Positions 34,473-42,718 of a stretch of 51,612 bases of DNA are shown piece after piece. The first letter of the stretch is position 1; the number at the start of each line of letters is the position of its first letter. Source of the DNA: Rhodospirillaceae bacterium (GTDB lineage: Bacteria; Pseudomonadota; Alphaproteobacteria; Bin65); the NCBI GenBank assembly GCA_011523655.1, contig WTGH01000008.1:1-51612 (forward strand). Reading direction: 5' to 3'. The notes under the pieces are model-generated. The model did no database searches and was not told where the DNA came from. It was given only the letters and a program-made list of their open reading frames with translations. A program made the translations under genes and the position numbers.

Positions 34473-35003
34473 TTATGCGGGCGCTGCCTCTTTCGCGGCG
34501 AGTTTTTTCTCTTTCAGCAGCTTGCGCAGGATCATGTTGCGCTTGAGCGCGCTGATGTGATCGATGAACAGGATGCCGTCCAGATGATCGATTTCGTGCT
34601 GGACACAGGTCGCGAGCAGGCCGTCGGCGTGCAGTTCGCGGCTTGCGCCGTCACAGTCCAGGTAGCGGACCCGAACCTCGGCCGGCCTGACGACGTCGGC
34701 ATAGTGCTCCGGGACGCTCAGGCAGCCCTCCTCGTGGGTGTTGTCGTGGTCCGAGACCCAGAGAATTTCGGGGTTCGCGAGCGCGTGCGGCGCGGGCGGG
34801 CCATCCTTCTCCGAAACGTCGACCACGATCACGCGCTTGAGCACACCGACCTGCGGCGCAGCCAGGCCGATGCCCGGCGCGGCGTACATGGTCTCAAGCA
34901 TGTCGTCCATCAGCCTGCGCACGCCGGCGTCGACCTTCTCGACGGGCCTGGACTTCTTTTTCAGACGCGGATCGGGCGCGGTCAGGATCGGCAGCAGCGC
35001 CAT
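34473..35003 (-). CDS. def: peptide deformylase
   Basis: Deformylase removes the N-formyl group from new proteins, using a bound metal. All three motifs are intact: GIGLAAPQVG (44-53), EEGCLSVP with C94, and QHEIDH with H136, E137 and H140. The 176 residues are normal length, ending in a lysine-rich tail (EKKLAAKEAAPA). It is the first gene of the def-fmt-truA operon. Confidence 0.97.
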   Translation of the reverse strand: MALLPILTAPDPRLKKKSRPVEKVDAGVRRLMDDMLETMYAAPGIGLAAPQVGVLKRVIVVDVSEKDGPPAPHALANPEILWVSDHDNTHEEGCLSVPEHYADVVRPAEVRVRYLDCDGASRELHADGLLATCVQHEIDHLDGILFIDHISALKRNMILRKLLKEKKLAAKEAAPA

Positions 35004-35053
35004 CGCGGAGTCACCCCGGAAAAGACCGGTTTCAAGGGTTTTTCATCGGTTCG

Positions 35054-35082
35054 CAGATAGGGCCTGCGGGCCGAAAGGTCAA
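35054..35082 (-). promoter_or_regulatory. promoter of the def-fmt-truA operon
   Basis: On the minus strand TTGACC (35082-35077) and TATCTG (35059-35054) are spaced by exactly 17 bases. The start would be near 35047, a leader of about 44 nt to the def ATG. Confidence 0.6.
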
Positions 35083-35128
35083 CGAAACGGCGGGCCTGGC
35101 CGGCCGGAGCTCGCCGGCGCGAATCGCC

Positions 35129-35157
35129 CTGAAATACGCCGCATTCCACAAGAATAG
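35129..35157 (+). promoter_or_regulatory. weak candidate promoter of rmuC
   Basis: CTGAAA (35129-35134) and GAATAG (35152-35157), spacing 17, are the best I find in the divergent gap before rmuC. Both are imperfect matches. Confidence 0.3.
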
Positions 35158-35197
35158 GCATGGCCGGCGCACGGGCTTGTGATAGGAAGTCCGCGCC

Positions 35198-36292
35198 ATG
35201 ACCGGAGCGGATCCCCTCACCCTGATCGTTCTGGGCGCAGCGGTTCTTCTTGCGCTGATCGTCCTGTTCGTCGCGCTGCGCGCCAGCCGCGGCCAGGCAG
35301 AGATCGCTGCGCAGCTCGGCCGCATGGCGGAGCAGCAGGACAACATCCGGGACTCCTTCCACACGCGCTTGCAGGATCAGGAACGGGCAATCTCCGAGCG
35401 GTTGGAAGGGGTTACCCGGCGGGTCGGCGCCAGCCTCGAAACCAGTACGGAAAAAACCGGCGAATCCCTGCAACAGATCCGCGAGCGTCTGGCGGTGATG
35501 GACCAGGCGCAGAAGAAGATCACCGACCTGTCGGAGCAGATGGTTAGCTTGCAAGACATTCTGACCGACAAACAGGCGCGCGGCGCGTTCGGCGAAATGC
35601 AACTACGCGACCTGGTCGAGAGCATCCTTCCGCCGAGCACCTACGCCTTCCAGGCGACACTCGGCAACGGCCGGCGGCCCGATTGCCTGCTTAAATTGCC
35701 GGACCCGCCCGGCCCGATCGCCATCGACGCCAAGTTTCCGCTGGAGAGCTGGCAGAAGTTGCAGAAGGCCGAGACTAAACAAGAGCGCGACCAAGCGGGA
35801 CGCGATTTCAGCCGGGACATCGGCAACCACGTCCGCGATATCCGGGAACGATACATCGTGCCCGGCGAGACCGGCGACGCGGCGCTGATGTTCCTGCCGT
35901 CGGAGAGCGTCTATGCCGAACTGCACGCCAACCATGCCAACGCCGTCGAGCAGAGCTTCCGGCAAAAGGTCTTCATCGTCTCGCCGACGACATTGTGGGC
36001 GACGCTCAACACGGTGCGCGCCGTGTTCCGCGACGTGCGGATGCGCGAGCAGGCCCACCTGATCCAGAAAGAGGTCGAGACCATGATGGCCGACGTCGGC
36101 CGGCTCGACGACCGGGTCGGCAAACTGGCGACGCATTTCGACCAGGCGAAGCGGGATATCGACCAAATCCAGATTTCGACGGGCAAGATCGCCAACCGCG
36201 GCGAGAAAATCTCCGAACTGGACCTCGAGCAGGAGGATGGCGCGGCCGACAGCCCGGCGCCGGGCCGGCTCTCCGCCCCGCCCGCCGGCTGA
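35198..36292 (+). CDS. rmuC: DNA recombination protein RmuC
   Basis: RmuC limits rearrangement at inverted repeats and is thought to be a nuclease of the restriction-endonuclease fold. The 364 residues start with one membrane span (about 5-27), then a long coiled coil (about 30-110). The conserved core follows: GAFGEMQLRDLVESILPPS, GRRPDCLLKLPD, IAIDAKFPLESWQKL and MFLPSESVYAEL. It is divergent from def. The carotenoid oxygenase gene begins 47 bases downstream. Confidence 0.92.
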   Translation: MTGADPLTLIVLGAAVLLALIVLFVALRASRGQAEIAAQLGRMAEQQDNIRDSFHTRLQDQERAISERLEGVTRRVGASLETSTEKTGESLQQIRERLAVMDQAQKKITDLSEQMVSLQDILTDKQARGAFGEMQLRDLVESILPPSTYAFQATLGNGRRPDCLLKLPDPPGPIAIDAKFPLESWQKLQKAETKQERDQAGRDFSRDIGNHVRDIRERYIVPGETGDAALMFLPSESVYAELHANHANAVEQSFRQKVFIVSPTTLWATLNTVRAVFRDVRMREQAHLIQKEVETMMADVGRLDDRVGKLATHFDQAKRDIDQIQISTGKIANRGEKISELDLEQEDGAADSPAPGRLSAPPAG

Positions 36293-36338
36293 AGCGCCGC
36301 GCCGGCAACGGGCCCCTGGCCGAGGATACGCCATAGAC

Positions 36339-37766
36339 ATGACGATCAACGACCTCAATCCTTATCTCCAAGGTCTCTATGCGCCAGTCGACAAGGAGAT
36401 CGTGGCGCGGGATCTGGAGATCGTGGGCGAAATTCCGCGCGACCTGTTCGGCGGTTATTGCCGCAACGGCCCCAATCCGGCGCGGCCGCCCACCGGCATG
36501 CACCACTGGTTCGACGGCGACGCCATGATCCATGCCGTCTGGTTCGAGGACGGCACGGCGACCTACCGCAACCGCTATGTCCGGACCAAGGACCATCTCG
36601 CCGGACTTGCCGGAGAATGCGCAACCGGCGGAATCCTGGAACCTGCGAGCCGCGAGCGCGACGGGACGGCATACAAGGATACGGCGAACACCGACCTCGT
36701 CGTCCACAACGGCGCACTGATGGCGCTCTGGTACATCTGCGGCGCGCCGGTCCGGGTCGATCCGATGACCCTGGAGACGATCGGGGAAGAGACCTTCGGC
36801 GGCCGGCTGCCGCGCCGGGTATCGGCCCATGCCAAAACAGACGGCCGGACCGGTGAGTTGCTGTTCTTCGACTATGCGCTGTACGAGCCGTGGATGTCTT
36901 TCGGCGTCGTCGGGGCCGACAACGAACTGAAGTATTTCACGCAGATCGAGCTGCCCGGCCCGCGCCTGCCGCATGACATGGGTATCACGGAGAATTACGC
37001 GATCCTGCACGACCTGCCGGTGATCTTCACCGAGCGGGGGATGCAGCAGGGCCTGTGGGCCATCCACCAGCCGCCCGACCTGCCGACCCGGTTCGGCGTG
37101 CTGCCGCGCACCGGGCGCGGCGACGCGATCCGGTGGTTCGAGACCGACCCCTGCTACATCTATCATGTGATCAATTGCTGGGAGGACGGCGACGAGGTCG
37201 TCATGCACGCCTGCAGGATGATCCCGAACAACCTGGCGCCGGACGCGCAATACGGCGCCTATGCGCCGATGGTGGCGCTGCTGGCGCTGCACGCCGTTCC
37301 GGTGGAATGGCGCATGAACCTGAAGACCGGCGGGATCGCCGAGCGGCAGCTCGACGACCGGCTCAGCGAATTTCCGGCCGTCAACCAGGACTGGGTCGGC
37401 CGCAAGGGCCGCCACTCCTACCATGTCTCCCTGGAAGGCTCCGACAGGCTGCTGTTCGACGGGCTGCTGAAATACGACCTGGAAACCGGCCGCTGCGTCG
37501 AGCACCGCTTCGCACCGGGCGTTTTCGGCTCTGAACCGGTCTTCGCGCCCCGGCCGGGCGCCGTCGAAGAGGACGACGGCTATGTCGTCACCTTCACTGC
37601 CGACCGGGAGGACGGCCGCTCCGAAGCGCAGGTGTTCGACGCGCGCGCGCTCGATGCCGGACCGCTCGCGCGGGTGAAGCTACCGCAGCGCGTGCCGCTC
37701 GGCTTCCACGCCACCTGGGCCCGGGGCGATCTGGTCAGCGGCGAGCGGGCTGGAATCGCGGCATAA
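36339..37766 (+). CDS. carotenoid oxygenase family protein
   Basis: These iron enzymes cleave a double bond in carotenoids or in stilbene-type lignin dimers with oxygen. The 475 residues form a seven-bladed propeller. The four iron-binding histidines are seen in SAHAKTD, LPHDMGI, YHVINCWED and GFHATW, spread over the sequence in the right order. The start at ATG 36339 opens the family N-terminus (NPYLQGLYAPVDKE); a longer frame overlaps rmuC and is less likely. No carotenoid synthesis genes are near, so a lignostilbene or apocarotenoid substrate is as likely as a carotenoid. Confidence 0.9.
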   Translation: MTINDLNPYLQGLYAPVDKEIVARDLEIVGEIPRDLFGGYCRNGPNPARPPTGMHHWFDGDAMIHAVWFEDGTATYRNRYVRTKDHLAGLAGECATGGILEPASRERDGTAYKDTANTDLVVHNGALMALWYICGAPVRVDPMTLETIGEETFGGRLPRRVSAHAKTDGRTGELLFFDYALYEPWMSFGVVGADNELKYFTQIELPGPRLPHDMGITENYAILHDLPVIFTERGMQQGLWAIHQPPDLPTRFGVLPRTGRGDAIRWFETDPCYIYHVINCWEDGDEVVMHACRMIPNNLAPDAQYGAYAPMVALLALHAVPVEWRMNLKTGGIAERQLDDRLSEFPAVNQDWVGRKGRHSYHVSLEGSDRLLFDGLLKYDLETGRCVEHRFAPGVFGSEPVFAPRPGAVEEDDGYVVTFTADREDGRSEAQVFDARALDAGPLARVKLPQRVPLGFHATWARGDLVSGERAGIAA

Positions 37767-37813
37767 GGGCGGTCGCGACGGGCGGATTGCCGGACGAAGG
37801 CCGAGGATGCCGG

Positions 37814-38098
37814 TCAACCCGACTTTTCCGTGGTCGGATCGATCATCTTGCCGATGGCGGTCACCTTGGTCGCCGGGAAGCCGCTGATCTCCGCGTGCTT
37901 GTGAATGAGATCCTCGTTCTTCGCCAGGTAGACGCAGAATGTCTTGTCCGCCGCAACGTAGCTTTCCACCCACTGGATGTCCGGACCGAGCTGGGCCAGG
38001 ACCTCGTTCGACTTTGCGGCGGCCTCGGCGAGCTGCTGGCGTTCGAGGGTTCCGACCTCGGGAATGTCGCGTTCGATAATGAATTTGTTGAGCGCCAT
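37814..38098 (-). CDS. DUF4242 domain-containing protein
   Basis: The 94 residues match DUF4242, a small ferredoxin-like-fold family; some members have been described as nickel-binding. The start MALNKFIIERDIPEVG and the middle VESYVAADKTFCVYLA are characteristic, with KNEDLIHKHAEISGFPATKV near the end. GGAGGA lies just before the ATG. It converges with the carotenoid oxygenase gene. No functional link is evident. Confidence 0.85.
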   Translation of the reverse strand: MALNKFIIERDIPEVGTLERQQLAEAAAKSNEVLAQLGPDIQWVESYVAADKTFCVYLAKNEDLIHKHAEISGFPATKVTAIGKMIDPTTEKSG

Positions 38099-38140
38099 GA
38101 CGTCCTCCTGCGTTTCCGTCTGAATTTACCACAGTCCGGT

Positions 38141-38157
38141 CTGCGGCTCACCCGCAG
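38141..38157 (-). terminator. weak hairpin after the GhrA-like gene
   Basis: CTGCGG (38141-38146) and CCGCAG (38152-38157) form a short stem downstream of the GhrA-like gene on the minus strand. There is no T-run, so it is a weak terminator candidate or leader structure of the DUF4242 gene. Confidence 0.25.
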
Positions 38158-38197
38158 CCGATCGCGCGGCTTCGAAATGTGAGGAAGGGTGGGACCG

Positions 38198-39127
38198 CTA
38201 ATAGCCGGCGGCGCGGTCGACTTCCTGGAGCAGCGGCCGGCCGGCCTCGCAGCGCCTGATGTTGGCGACGATCTGCGGCGCCAGTTGCGCGATGTTGGGG
38301 CGCCGCGCGACATGCGGCATGACGGTCACCCCGGGGTGATCCCAGAGCGGGCTGTCCGGCGGCAGCGGCTCGGGGGAATGCGCATCGAGGGCGGCGTGGT
38401 GGAGATGGCCCGAATCCAGTGCCGCGATCAGGTCGGCGGTCACCACATGCTCGCCGCGGCCGATATTGATGACCATGCCGCCCTCGGGCATTTTTGCAAA
38501 CGCCGCCGCATTCAGGATGCCGCGGGTCTTCCCGGTCAGGGGCAGCAGGCAGACGACGATGTCCGAGCGTTCGAGGATCGCGTCGAACCGGCCGGCGCCA
38601 GCGTAGACGGGGATCTCTGCGCCGGGCTTGGGCGTCCGCGTCCAAGCGGCGACATCGAACCCCATATCGCGCAGGATACGGGCCGGTTTCCGGGCCATGA
38701 CCCCGTAGCCGAGAAAACCGACGGTGCGGTCTTCCGGCCGCTTCTGCGACACCTCCCGCCATTCCCGGCGGGCCTGGCGCTTCCGGTAGGTCGGCATGTT
38801 GCGATGCAGCCGCAGCACATGCATGACGACGTATTCGGTCATCATCGGATCGCCGTCTTCCGGTTCCAGTTTTGAGAGCGGAACGTCCGGCAGCCCGGGA
38901 TGCCCGATGAAGCCGTCGACCCCCGCCTGACGGGTCAGCATCGCCTTGAGGTTCGGGAATTCCGGCCATTCGTCCGGGGCGGGGCGGGTGAAGGCCAGAT
39001 ACTCGATGTCGGCCGGGTCGCCGACATCGGGCCAGAAGCGCACGTCCAGGTCCGGCAATTCGGCGTTGATGGCCGCTCGCCAGTCCGCGGGCGTTCCCAT
39101 CCTGAGGTCGATTATCAGCAGCGCCAT
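38198..39127 (-). CDS. ghrA: glyoxylate/hydroxypyruvate reductase A-like dehydrogenase
   Basis: This D-2-hydroxyacid dehydrogenase most resembles GhrA, which reduces glyoxylate and hydroxypyruvate with NADPH. The 309 residues have the cofactor loop GFLGYGVMARKPA, where the second alanine replaces the usual glycine of GxGxxG. The catalytic arginine is in NIGRGEHVV, the acidic partner near LDAHSPEPLPPDSPLW, and the histidine in MPHVARR. The gene is monocistronic. Confidence 0.85.
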   Translation of the reverse strand: MALLIIDLRMGTPADWRAAINAELPDLDVRFWPDVGDPADIEYLAFTRPAPDEWPEFPNLKAMLTRQAGVDGFIGHPGLPDVPLSKLEPEDGDPMMTEYVVMHVLRLHRNMPTYRKRQARREWREVSQKRPEDRTVGFLGYGVMARKPARILRDMGFDVAAWTRTPKPGAEIPVYAGAGRFDAILERSDIVVCLLPLTGKTRGILNAAAFAKMPEGGMVINIGRGEHVVTADLIAALDSGHLHHAALDAHSPEPLPPDSPLWDHPGVTVMPHVARRPNIAQLAPQIVANIRRCEAGRPLLQEVDRAAGY

Positions 39128-39156
39128 GGTCTTTCGCTCCGGCCGGAATGACTGAT

Positions 39157-39185
39157 TTAATCGGCCGTATGCGCGAGCGCGTCAA
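39157..39185 (-). promoter_or_regulatory. candidate promoter of the GhrA-like gene
   Basis: On the minus strand TTGACG (39185-39180) and GATTAA (39162-39157) are spaced by 17 bases, with the start near 39150 and a 23-nt leader. Confidence 0.45.
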
Positions 39186-39205
39186 AAGATAATCGGCGAA
39201 GGGTT

Positions 39206-39276
39206 CAGGACAGCGAAACCGGCGCCACTCCGATCCCGGAGCGGCGCGGGAGGGGCTCATCCGGGCCCCTGTCCTG
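39206..39276 (-). terminator. structured 3' region of ridA
   Basis: CAGGACAG (39206-39213) and CTGTCCTG (39269-39276) are perfect 8-base arms. Inside lie smaller stems, AGGGGC (39251-39256) with GCCCCT (39265-39270), and CTCCG with CGGAG near 39229-39241. The structure begins 14 bases after the ridA stop on the minus strand, so it is probably a terminator. It lacks a clear T-run. Confidence 0.4.
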
Positions 39277-39289
39277 TTTCGCCTGCCGC

Positions 39290-39676
39290 TCAGTCCCCGA
39301 TGTGGGCGGTGGACGCGATCTCGACCAAGAATTCCGGTTTCACCAGATCGGCGCGAATGCAGTAGCGGGCCGGCGGATCGGCGGGGAAATACTCCCGGTA
39401 CACCTCGTTCATTCCGGCATAGTCGCCGAGGTCGCTCAGGAAAATCTGGTTGAAGGTAATGTCCGCCAGGGACCCTCCGGCCGCTTCGAGGACCGCCTTG
39501 ATCGCCTCCAGGACGTGCCGCGTCTGGGCCTTCACGTCACCCGCGCCGACCAGGTTGCCCGCGGCGTCGAGGGCGACAATACCCGAAACATACACGGCAT
39601 CGCCGGCGCGCACGCCGGGCGAATAGGGTGCAAGCGGGGGCGCGGAGCCCTCCGGAACGATTATCTCGTATGGCAT
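39290..39676 (-). CDS. RidA family protein
   Basis: RidA proteins hydrolyse reactive enamines and imines formed by amino acid enzymes; related members act in other catabolic steps. The 128 residues have [18 protein letters not shown], then [20 protein letters not shown]. The catalytic arginine is expected in [12 protein letters not shown] near the C-terminus. A strong promoter and AAGGAGAG precede the ATG at 39676. Its exact subfamily is not certain. Confidence 0.9.
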   Translation of the reverse strand: MPYEIIVPEGSAPPLAPYSPGVRAGDAVYVSGIVALDAAGNLVGAGDVKAQTRHVLEAIKAVLEAAGGSLADITFNQIFLSDLGDYAGMNEVYREYFPADPPARYCIRADLVKPEFLVEIASTAHIGD

Positions 39677-39723
39677 GCGTTTCTCTCCTTCTGGCGGTTG
39701 GCTCGCAACGGGGCGGCGCGGCG

Positions 39724-39752
39724 ATTATACAGGGCGGCCGGCCCGCAGACAG
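39724..39752 (-). promoter_or_regulatory. ridA promoter
   Basis: On the minus strand a perfect TATAAT (39729-39724) follows CTGTCT (39752-39747) at 17 bases. The start would be near 39717, with a 41-nt leader. Confidence 0.6.
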
Positions 39753-39793
39753 CTTCCGCGACACCAACGGCACGGCGCGGGTACCGGGCCGCC
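39733..39793 (-). terminator. hairpin after ccoS, overlapping the ridA promoter
   Basis: GGCGGCC (39733-39739) pairs with GGCCGCC (39787-39793), and the stem continues with bulges. It directly follows the ccoS stop on the minus strand and covers the ridA -35, so the cco transcript would be stopped just as ridA is started. Confidence 0.4.
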
Positions 39794-39795
39794 GC

Positions 39796-39945
39796 CTACT
39801 CCGGTTCGTCGTCGTCGAGCAGAATGCGTTCGGCCGCGCCTTCGGGGTCGTCGAACTGGCCCGAGCGCGTCGCCCAAAGGAAGCCGATCAGGCCAATCCC
39901 GCCGAGCAGCAGCGCGATCGGGATCAGGTACACCAGCACGCTCAT
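39796..39945 (-). CDS. ccoS: cbb3-type oxidase assembly protein CcoS
   Basis: CcoS is a small single-span membrane protein needed to insert heme and copper into the cbb3 oxidase. The 49 residues have one span (SVLVYLIPIALLLGGIGLIG), then FLWATRSGQFDDPEG, the family hallmark, and an acidic tail. The start at 39945 overlaps the ccoI stop (ATGA). It is the last gene of ccoGHIS. Confidence 0.93.
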   Translation of the reverse strand: MSVLVYLIPIALLLGGIGLIGFLWATRSGQFDDPEGAAERILLDDDEPE

Positions 39946-42218
39946 CGGGTCGCCTCTGCCGCCCGGCGCGTCCGGCCGGCCAGCCGGATTGCGTTCAGCA
40001 CAACGACGATGGACGAGCCCGACATGCACAGCGCCGCGACCAACGGCGTGACCAGCCCGGCGACGGCGAGCGGAACGGCGAACAGGTTGTAGCCGACGGC
40101 GAGCCCGATATTCTGCCGGACCAGCGCCTGCGCCCGGCGCGCGACCGTCAGCGCCTCTGCCACCGGCTGCAGCGACCGGCTCTGGAACACGATGTCCGCG
40201 GCAACCTGGGCGATGTCCGCCGCGCCCGACGGCGAGATCGAGGCATGGGCCGCTGCGAGCGCCGGCGCGTCGTTCAGTCCGTCGCCGATCATCAGGACGC
40301 GGGCGCCGGCGTCACGCAGGGAGTCCAGCACCGCGAGCTTATCCTGCGGCAGGCATCCGCCGCGCCAGTCCTCGATGCCGACGGCGGCAGCGACGGCGGC
40401 GACCGCGTCCGGCCGGTCGCCGGACAGCAGCATCGGGCGCAAGCCGGCATCGCGCAGATTTGCGACCGTCCGGGCCGCGTCCGGACGGAGGGCATCCTCG
40501 AACCGGAAGCGGACCGGCGCGCCGCCGGGCCTGATCAGCCAGATTTCGCTGCCAAGAGCGGTATCGCCGCCAGCCCCCGCGGGCGCTTCGGCAATGCCGC
40601 ACCAGTCCGCCCTGCCGAGCCGGACCTCGCCATCGGCCGTCGCCAGGCTCAGGCCGCAGCCCGGCGTCTCCGCCACAGCTGCCGCCGGCGGTACGTTCGG
40701 CGCAGCGGCCGAGAGCGCGCGCGCCAGCGGATGGCGGCTGGCGGCAGCCAGCGAAGCCGCCGCTTCCAGGGCATCTTCCGGGATTGCATTCCGGTTCGAC
40801 AGTACCGACGCGCCGAGGGTGAGGGTTCCCGTTTTGTCGAAGACAACGGTATCGGCTGCAGCGAGTCGCTCCAGCGCGTCGCCGGACTTGACCAGCACGC
40901 CGCGGCGCAGCAGCCGGCCGGTCGCCACCACCTGCACCACGGGCACGGCGAGGCCGAGAGCACAGGGGCAGGTGACGATCAGCACGGCGATGGCGATCAG
41001 CAGGGCCTGCTGCCAGGCCATTCCGCCGAGCAGGATCCAGCCGAGAAAGGCCAGCAGCGCCAGCGTGTGGACCGCCGGCGCGTAGAGGCGGGACACCCGG
41101 TCAGCCAGCACGACATAGTCCGACTTGCGTTGTTCGGCGGCTTCGGTGAGCCGGACGATATCGGCCAGCACCGTCCCGTCGCCGGCCGCGGTGACCTCGA
41201 CCTCGATGGGCCCGGTGAGATTGACGGCGCCGGCATGGACCGCCGCACCGGGCTCGACGGGAAGAGCTGCAGATTCGCCGGTCATCAGGCTGGCGTCGAT
41301 CTCCGACCGGCCGCGGCGGATGATGCCGTCGGCGGCCAGCCGCTCGCCCGCCGCCACCGCCAGCTTCATGCCCGCCGCAAGTTCCGCAGCGGGTATTTGG
41401 CTGGGCAGCCCGTCCGCGCCGATCACCGTTATGCGGCCATCCTGCAGCGAGATCAGCCGGGCCGCGGCGGACTGTGCCTGACGCCGGGCGCGCCGGTCGA
41501 GAAAGCGCCCGATCAGCAGGAAGAACAACAGGGCGATGGCGGAATCGAAATAGGCGTGCGGCCCGCCGCGGATCGTTTCCCACAGGCTGACTCCGGCCGC
41601 CAGCGTCACCGCGAGCGCAATCGGCACGTCCATGTTGGTCCGGCCAGCGCGCAGGGCCTTCAGCGCCGAGCGGAAGAAGGGCCGCCCGGCCCAAGCCAGC
41701 GCCGGCAGGGCGATCAGCGCCGAGAACCAGTGGAACAGACTGCGGGTCTCGGCCGCCATGCCTTCGGCGTGGCCCGTCCAGATCGACAGCGACAGCAGCA
41801 TGACATTGGCCGCGGCGAAACCGGCGACTGCCATGCAGCGGACCAACTCCCGTTCTTCCGCGGCGATCCGGACCGGCAGGCTTTCCGGCACGAGGATCGA
41901 GGCGTCATAGCCGGCGGCGCGCAGGGCGGCGACGAAGCCGTCGCCGGAACCCTGACCGGCCGTCCAGTCCGAAACCGGCTCTCCGGACCCGGCATCGCAC
42001 CAGCGGATGCGCACCCGCCCCTGGGTCAGGTTTGCCCGGGCTTGATCGACTCCGGGCAACGCAGCGAGGGCCCCTTCGACCTTCGCGATGCAGGCGCCGC
42101 AATGCATGCCGTCCACATGCAGGCTGACCTCGCGAATCGCCGGTAACAGCGCGGGATTTTCACGCCCTGCGGGCGCCCGCGGCACGGCGGCTGCGGCCGT
42201 ATCGGACGAGGCTGCCAT
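39942..42218 (-). CDS. ccoI: copper-translocating P-type ATPase CcoI (FixI)
   Basis: CcoI exports copper across the inner membrane for the CuB centre of the cbb3 oxidase. The 758 residues have one heavy-metal domain with MHCGACIAKVEG (C40 and C43), the membrane copper site TCPCALGLAVP, the phosphorylation site VFDKTGTLTLG and the hinge IGDGLNDAPALA. A second metal-binding domain is absent, as usual for FixI-type. The ATG at 42218 shares one base with the ccoH stop. A longer frame upstream overlaps ccoH and is not credible. Confidence 0.94.
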   Translation of the reverse strand: MAASSDTAAAAVPRAPAGRENPALLPAIREVSLHVDGMHCGACIAKVEGALAALPGVDQARANLTQGRVRIRWCDAGSGEPVSDWTAGQGSGDGFVAALRAAGYDASILVPESLPVRIAAEERELVRCMAVAGFAAANVMLLSLSIWTGHAEGMAAETRSLFHWFSALIALPALAWAGRPFFRSALKALRAGRTNMDVPIALAVTLAAGVSLWETIRGGPHAYFDSAIALLFFLLIGRFLDRRARRQAQSAAARLISLQDGRITVIGADGLPSQIPAAELAAGMKLAVAAGERLAADGIIRRGRSEIDASLMTGESAALPVEPGAAVHAGAVNLTGPIEVEVTAAGDGTVLADIVRLTEAAEQRKSDYVVLADRVSRLYAPAVHTLALLAFLGWILLGGMAWQQALLIAIAVLIVTCPCALGLAVPVVQVVATGRLLRRGVLVKSGDALERLAAADTVVFDKTGTLTLGASVLSNRNAIPEDALEAAASLAAASRHPLARALSAAAPNVPPAAAVAETPGCGLSLATADGEVRLGRADWCGIAEAPAGAGGDTALGSEIWLIRPGGAPVRFRFEDALRPDAARTVANLRDAGLRPMLLSGDRPDAVAAVAAAVGIEDWRGGCLPQDKLAVLDSLRDAGARVLMIGDGLNDAPALAAAHASISPSGAADIAQVAADIVFQSRSLQPVAEALTVARRAQALVRQNIGLAVGYNLFAVPLAVAGLVTPLVAALCMSGSSIVVVLNAIRLAGRTRRAAEATR

Positions 42219-42718
42219 CAGTCCAGGACAAAGCGGCGCGCGGCCGTGATCCGGTCGCCGCCCAGCGCAATATGGAACAGGACCTGCCATTGGCCGGCAC
42301 GCGGCGCGCGGACCGGCGCGACGTAGCGGCCTTCGCCGTGCGGCCTGAAGGCGACCGTGAAATCGAGCCCGCGTTCGATGGGCCGGCGGAATTCCGCGCG
42401 CACGTCCGCCGACGAGAGCGGCCGGCCGGCCTTGTCGTGCAGCGCCAGGACCAGGCGCCTCTCGGCCGCGGCCCCGTCCAGCCGGGCGGCGACATGCCAG
42501 CCCAGCGCGGCCGCCTTCCGCTTCGCCGCCAGCTGCTCGTTGAAGCCGAGACCACGCCGGTAGGCGTCGTCGGTCGAAACGCCGGTGAAGCTGTCGAAGG
42601 CGAAGAAGACCATGATGGCGTTCGCCGCCAGGACAACGACGAAGCCCCAGACGAATGTCCAGGGAATCCAGAGGCTGCGCCTTGCGCGCGCGTCGCCCAG
42701 CTTCGGCCGGTTCGTCAT
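42218..42718 (-). CDS. ccoH: cbb3 oxidase assembly protein CcoH (FixH)
   Basis: CcoH is a membrane protein with one N-terminal span and a periplasmic domain needed for stable cbb3 assembly. The 166 residues show the span at about 20-42 (TFVWGFVVVLAANAIMVFFA) and, after it, FTGVSTDDAYRRGLGFNEQL, the family signature. The start overlaps the ccoG stop (ATGA). Confidence 0.92.
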   Translation of the reverse strand: MTNRPKLGDARARRSLWIPWTFVWGFVVVLAANAIMVFFAFDSFTGVSTDDAYRRGLGFNEQLAAKRKAAALGWHVAARLDGAAAERRLVLALHDKAGRPLSSADVRAEFRRPIERGLDFTVAFRPHGEGRYVAPVRAPRAGQWQVLFHIALGGDRITAARRFVLD

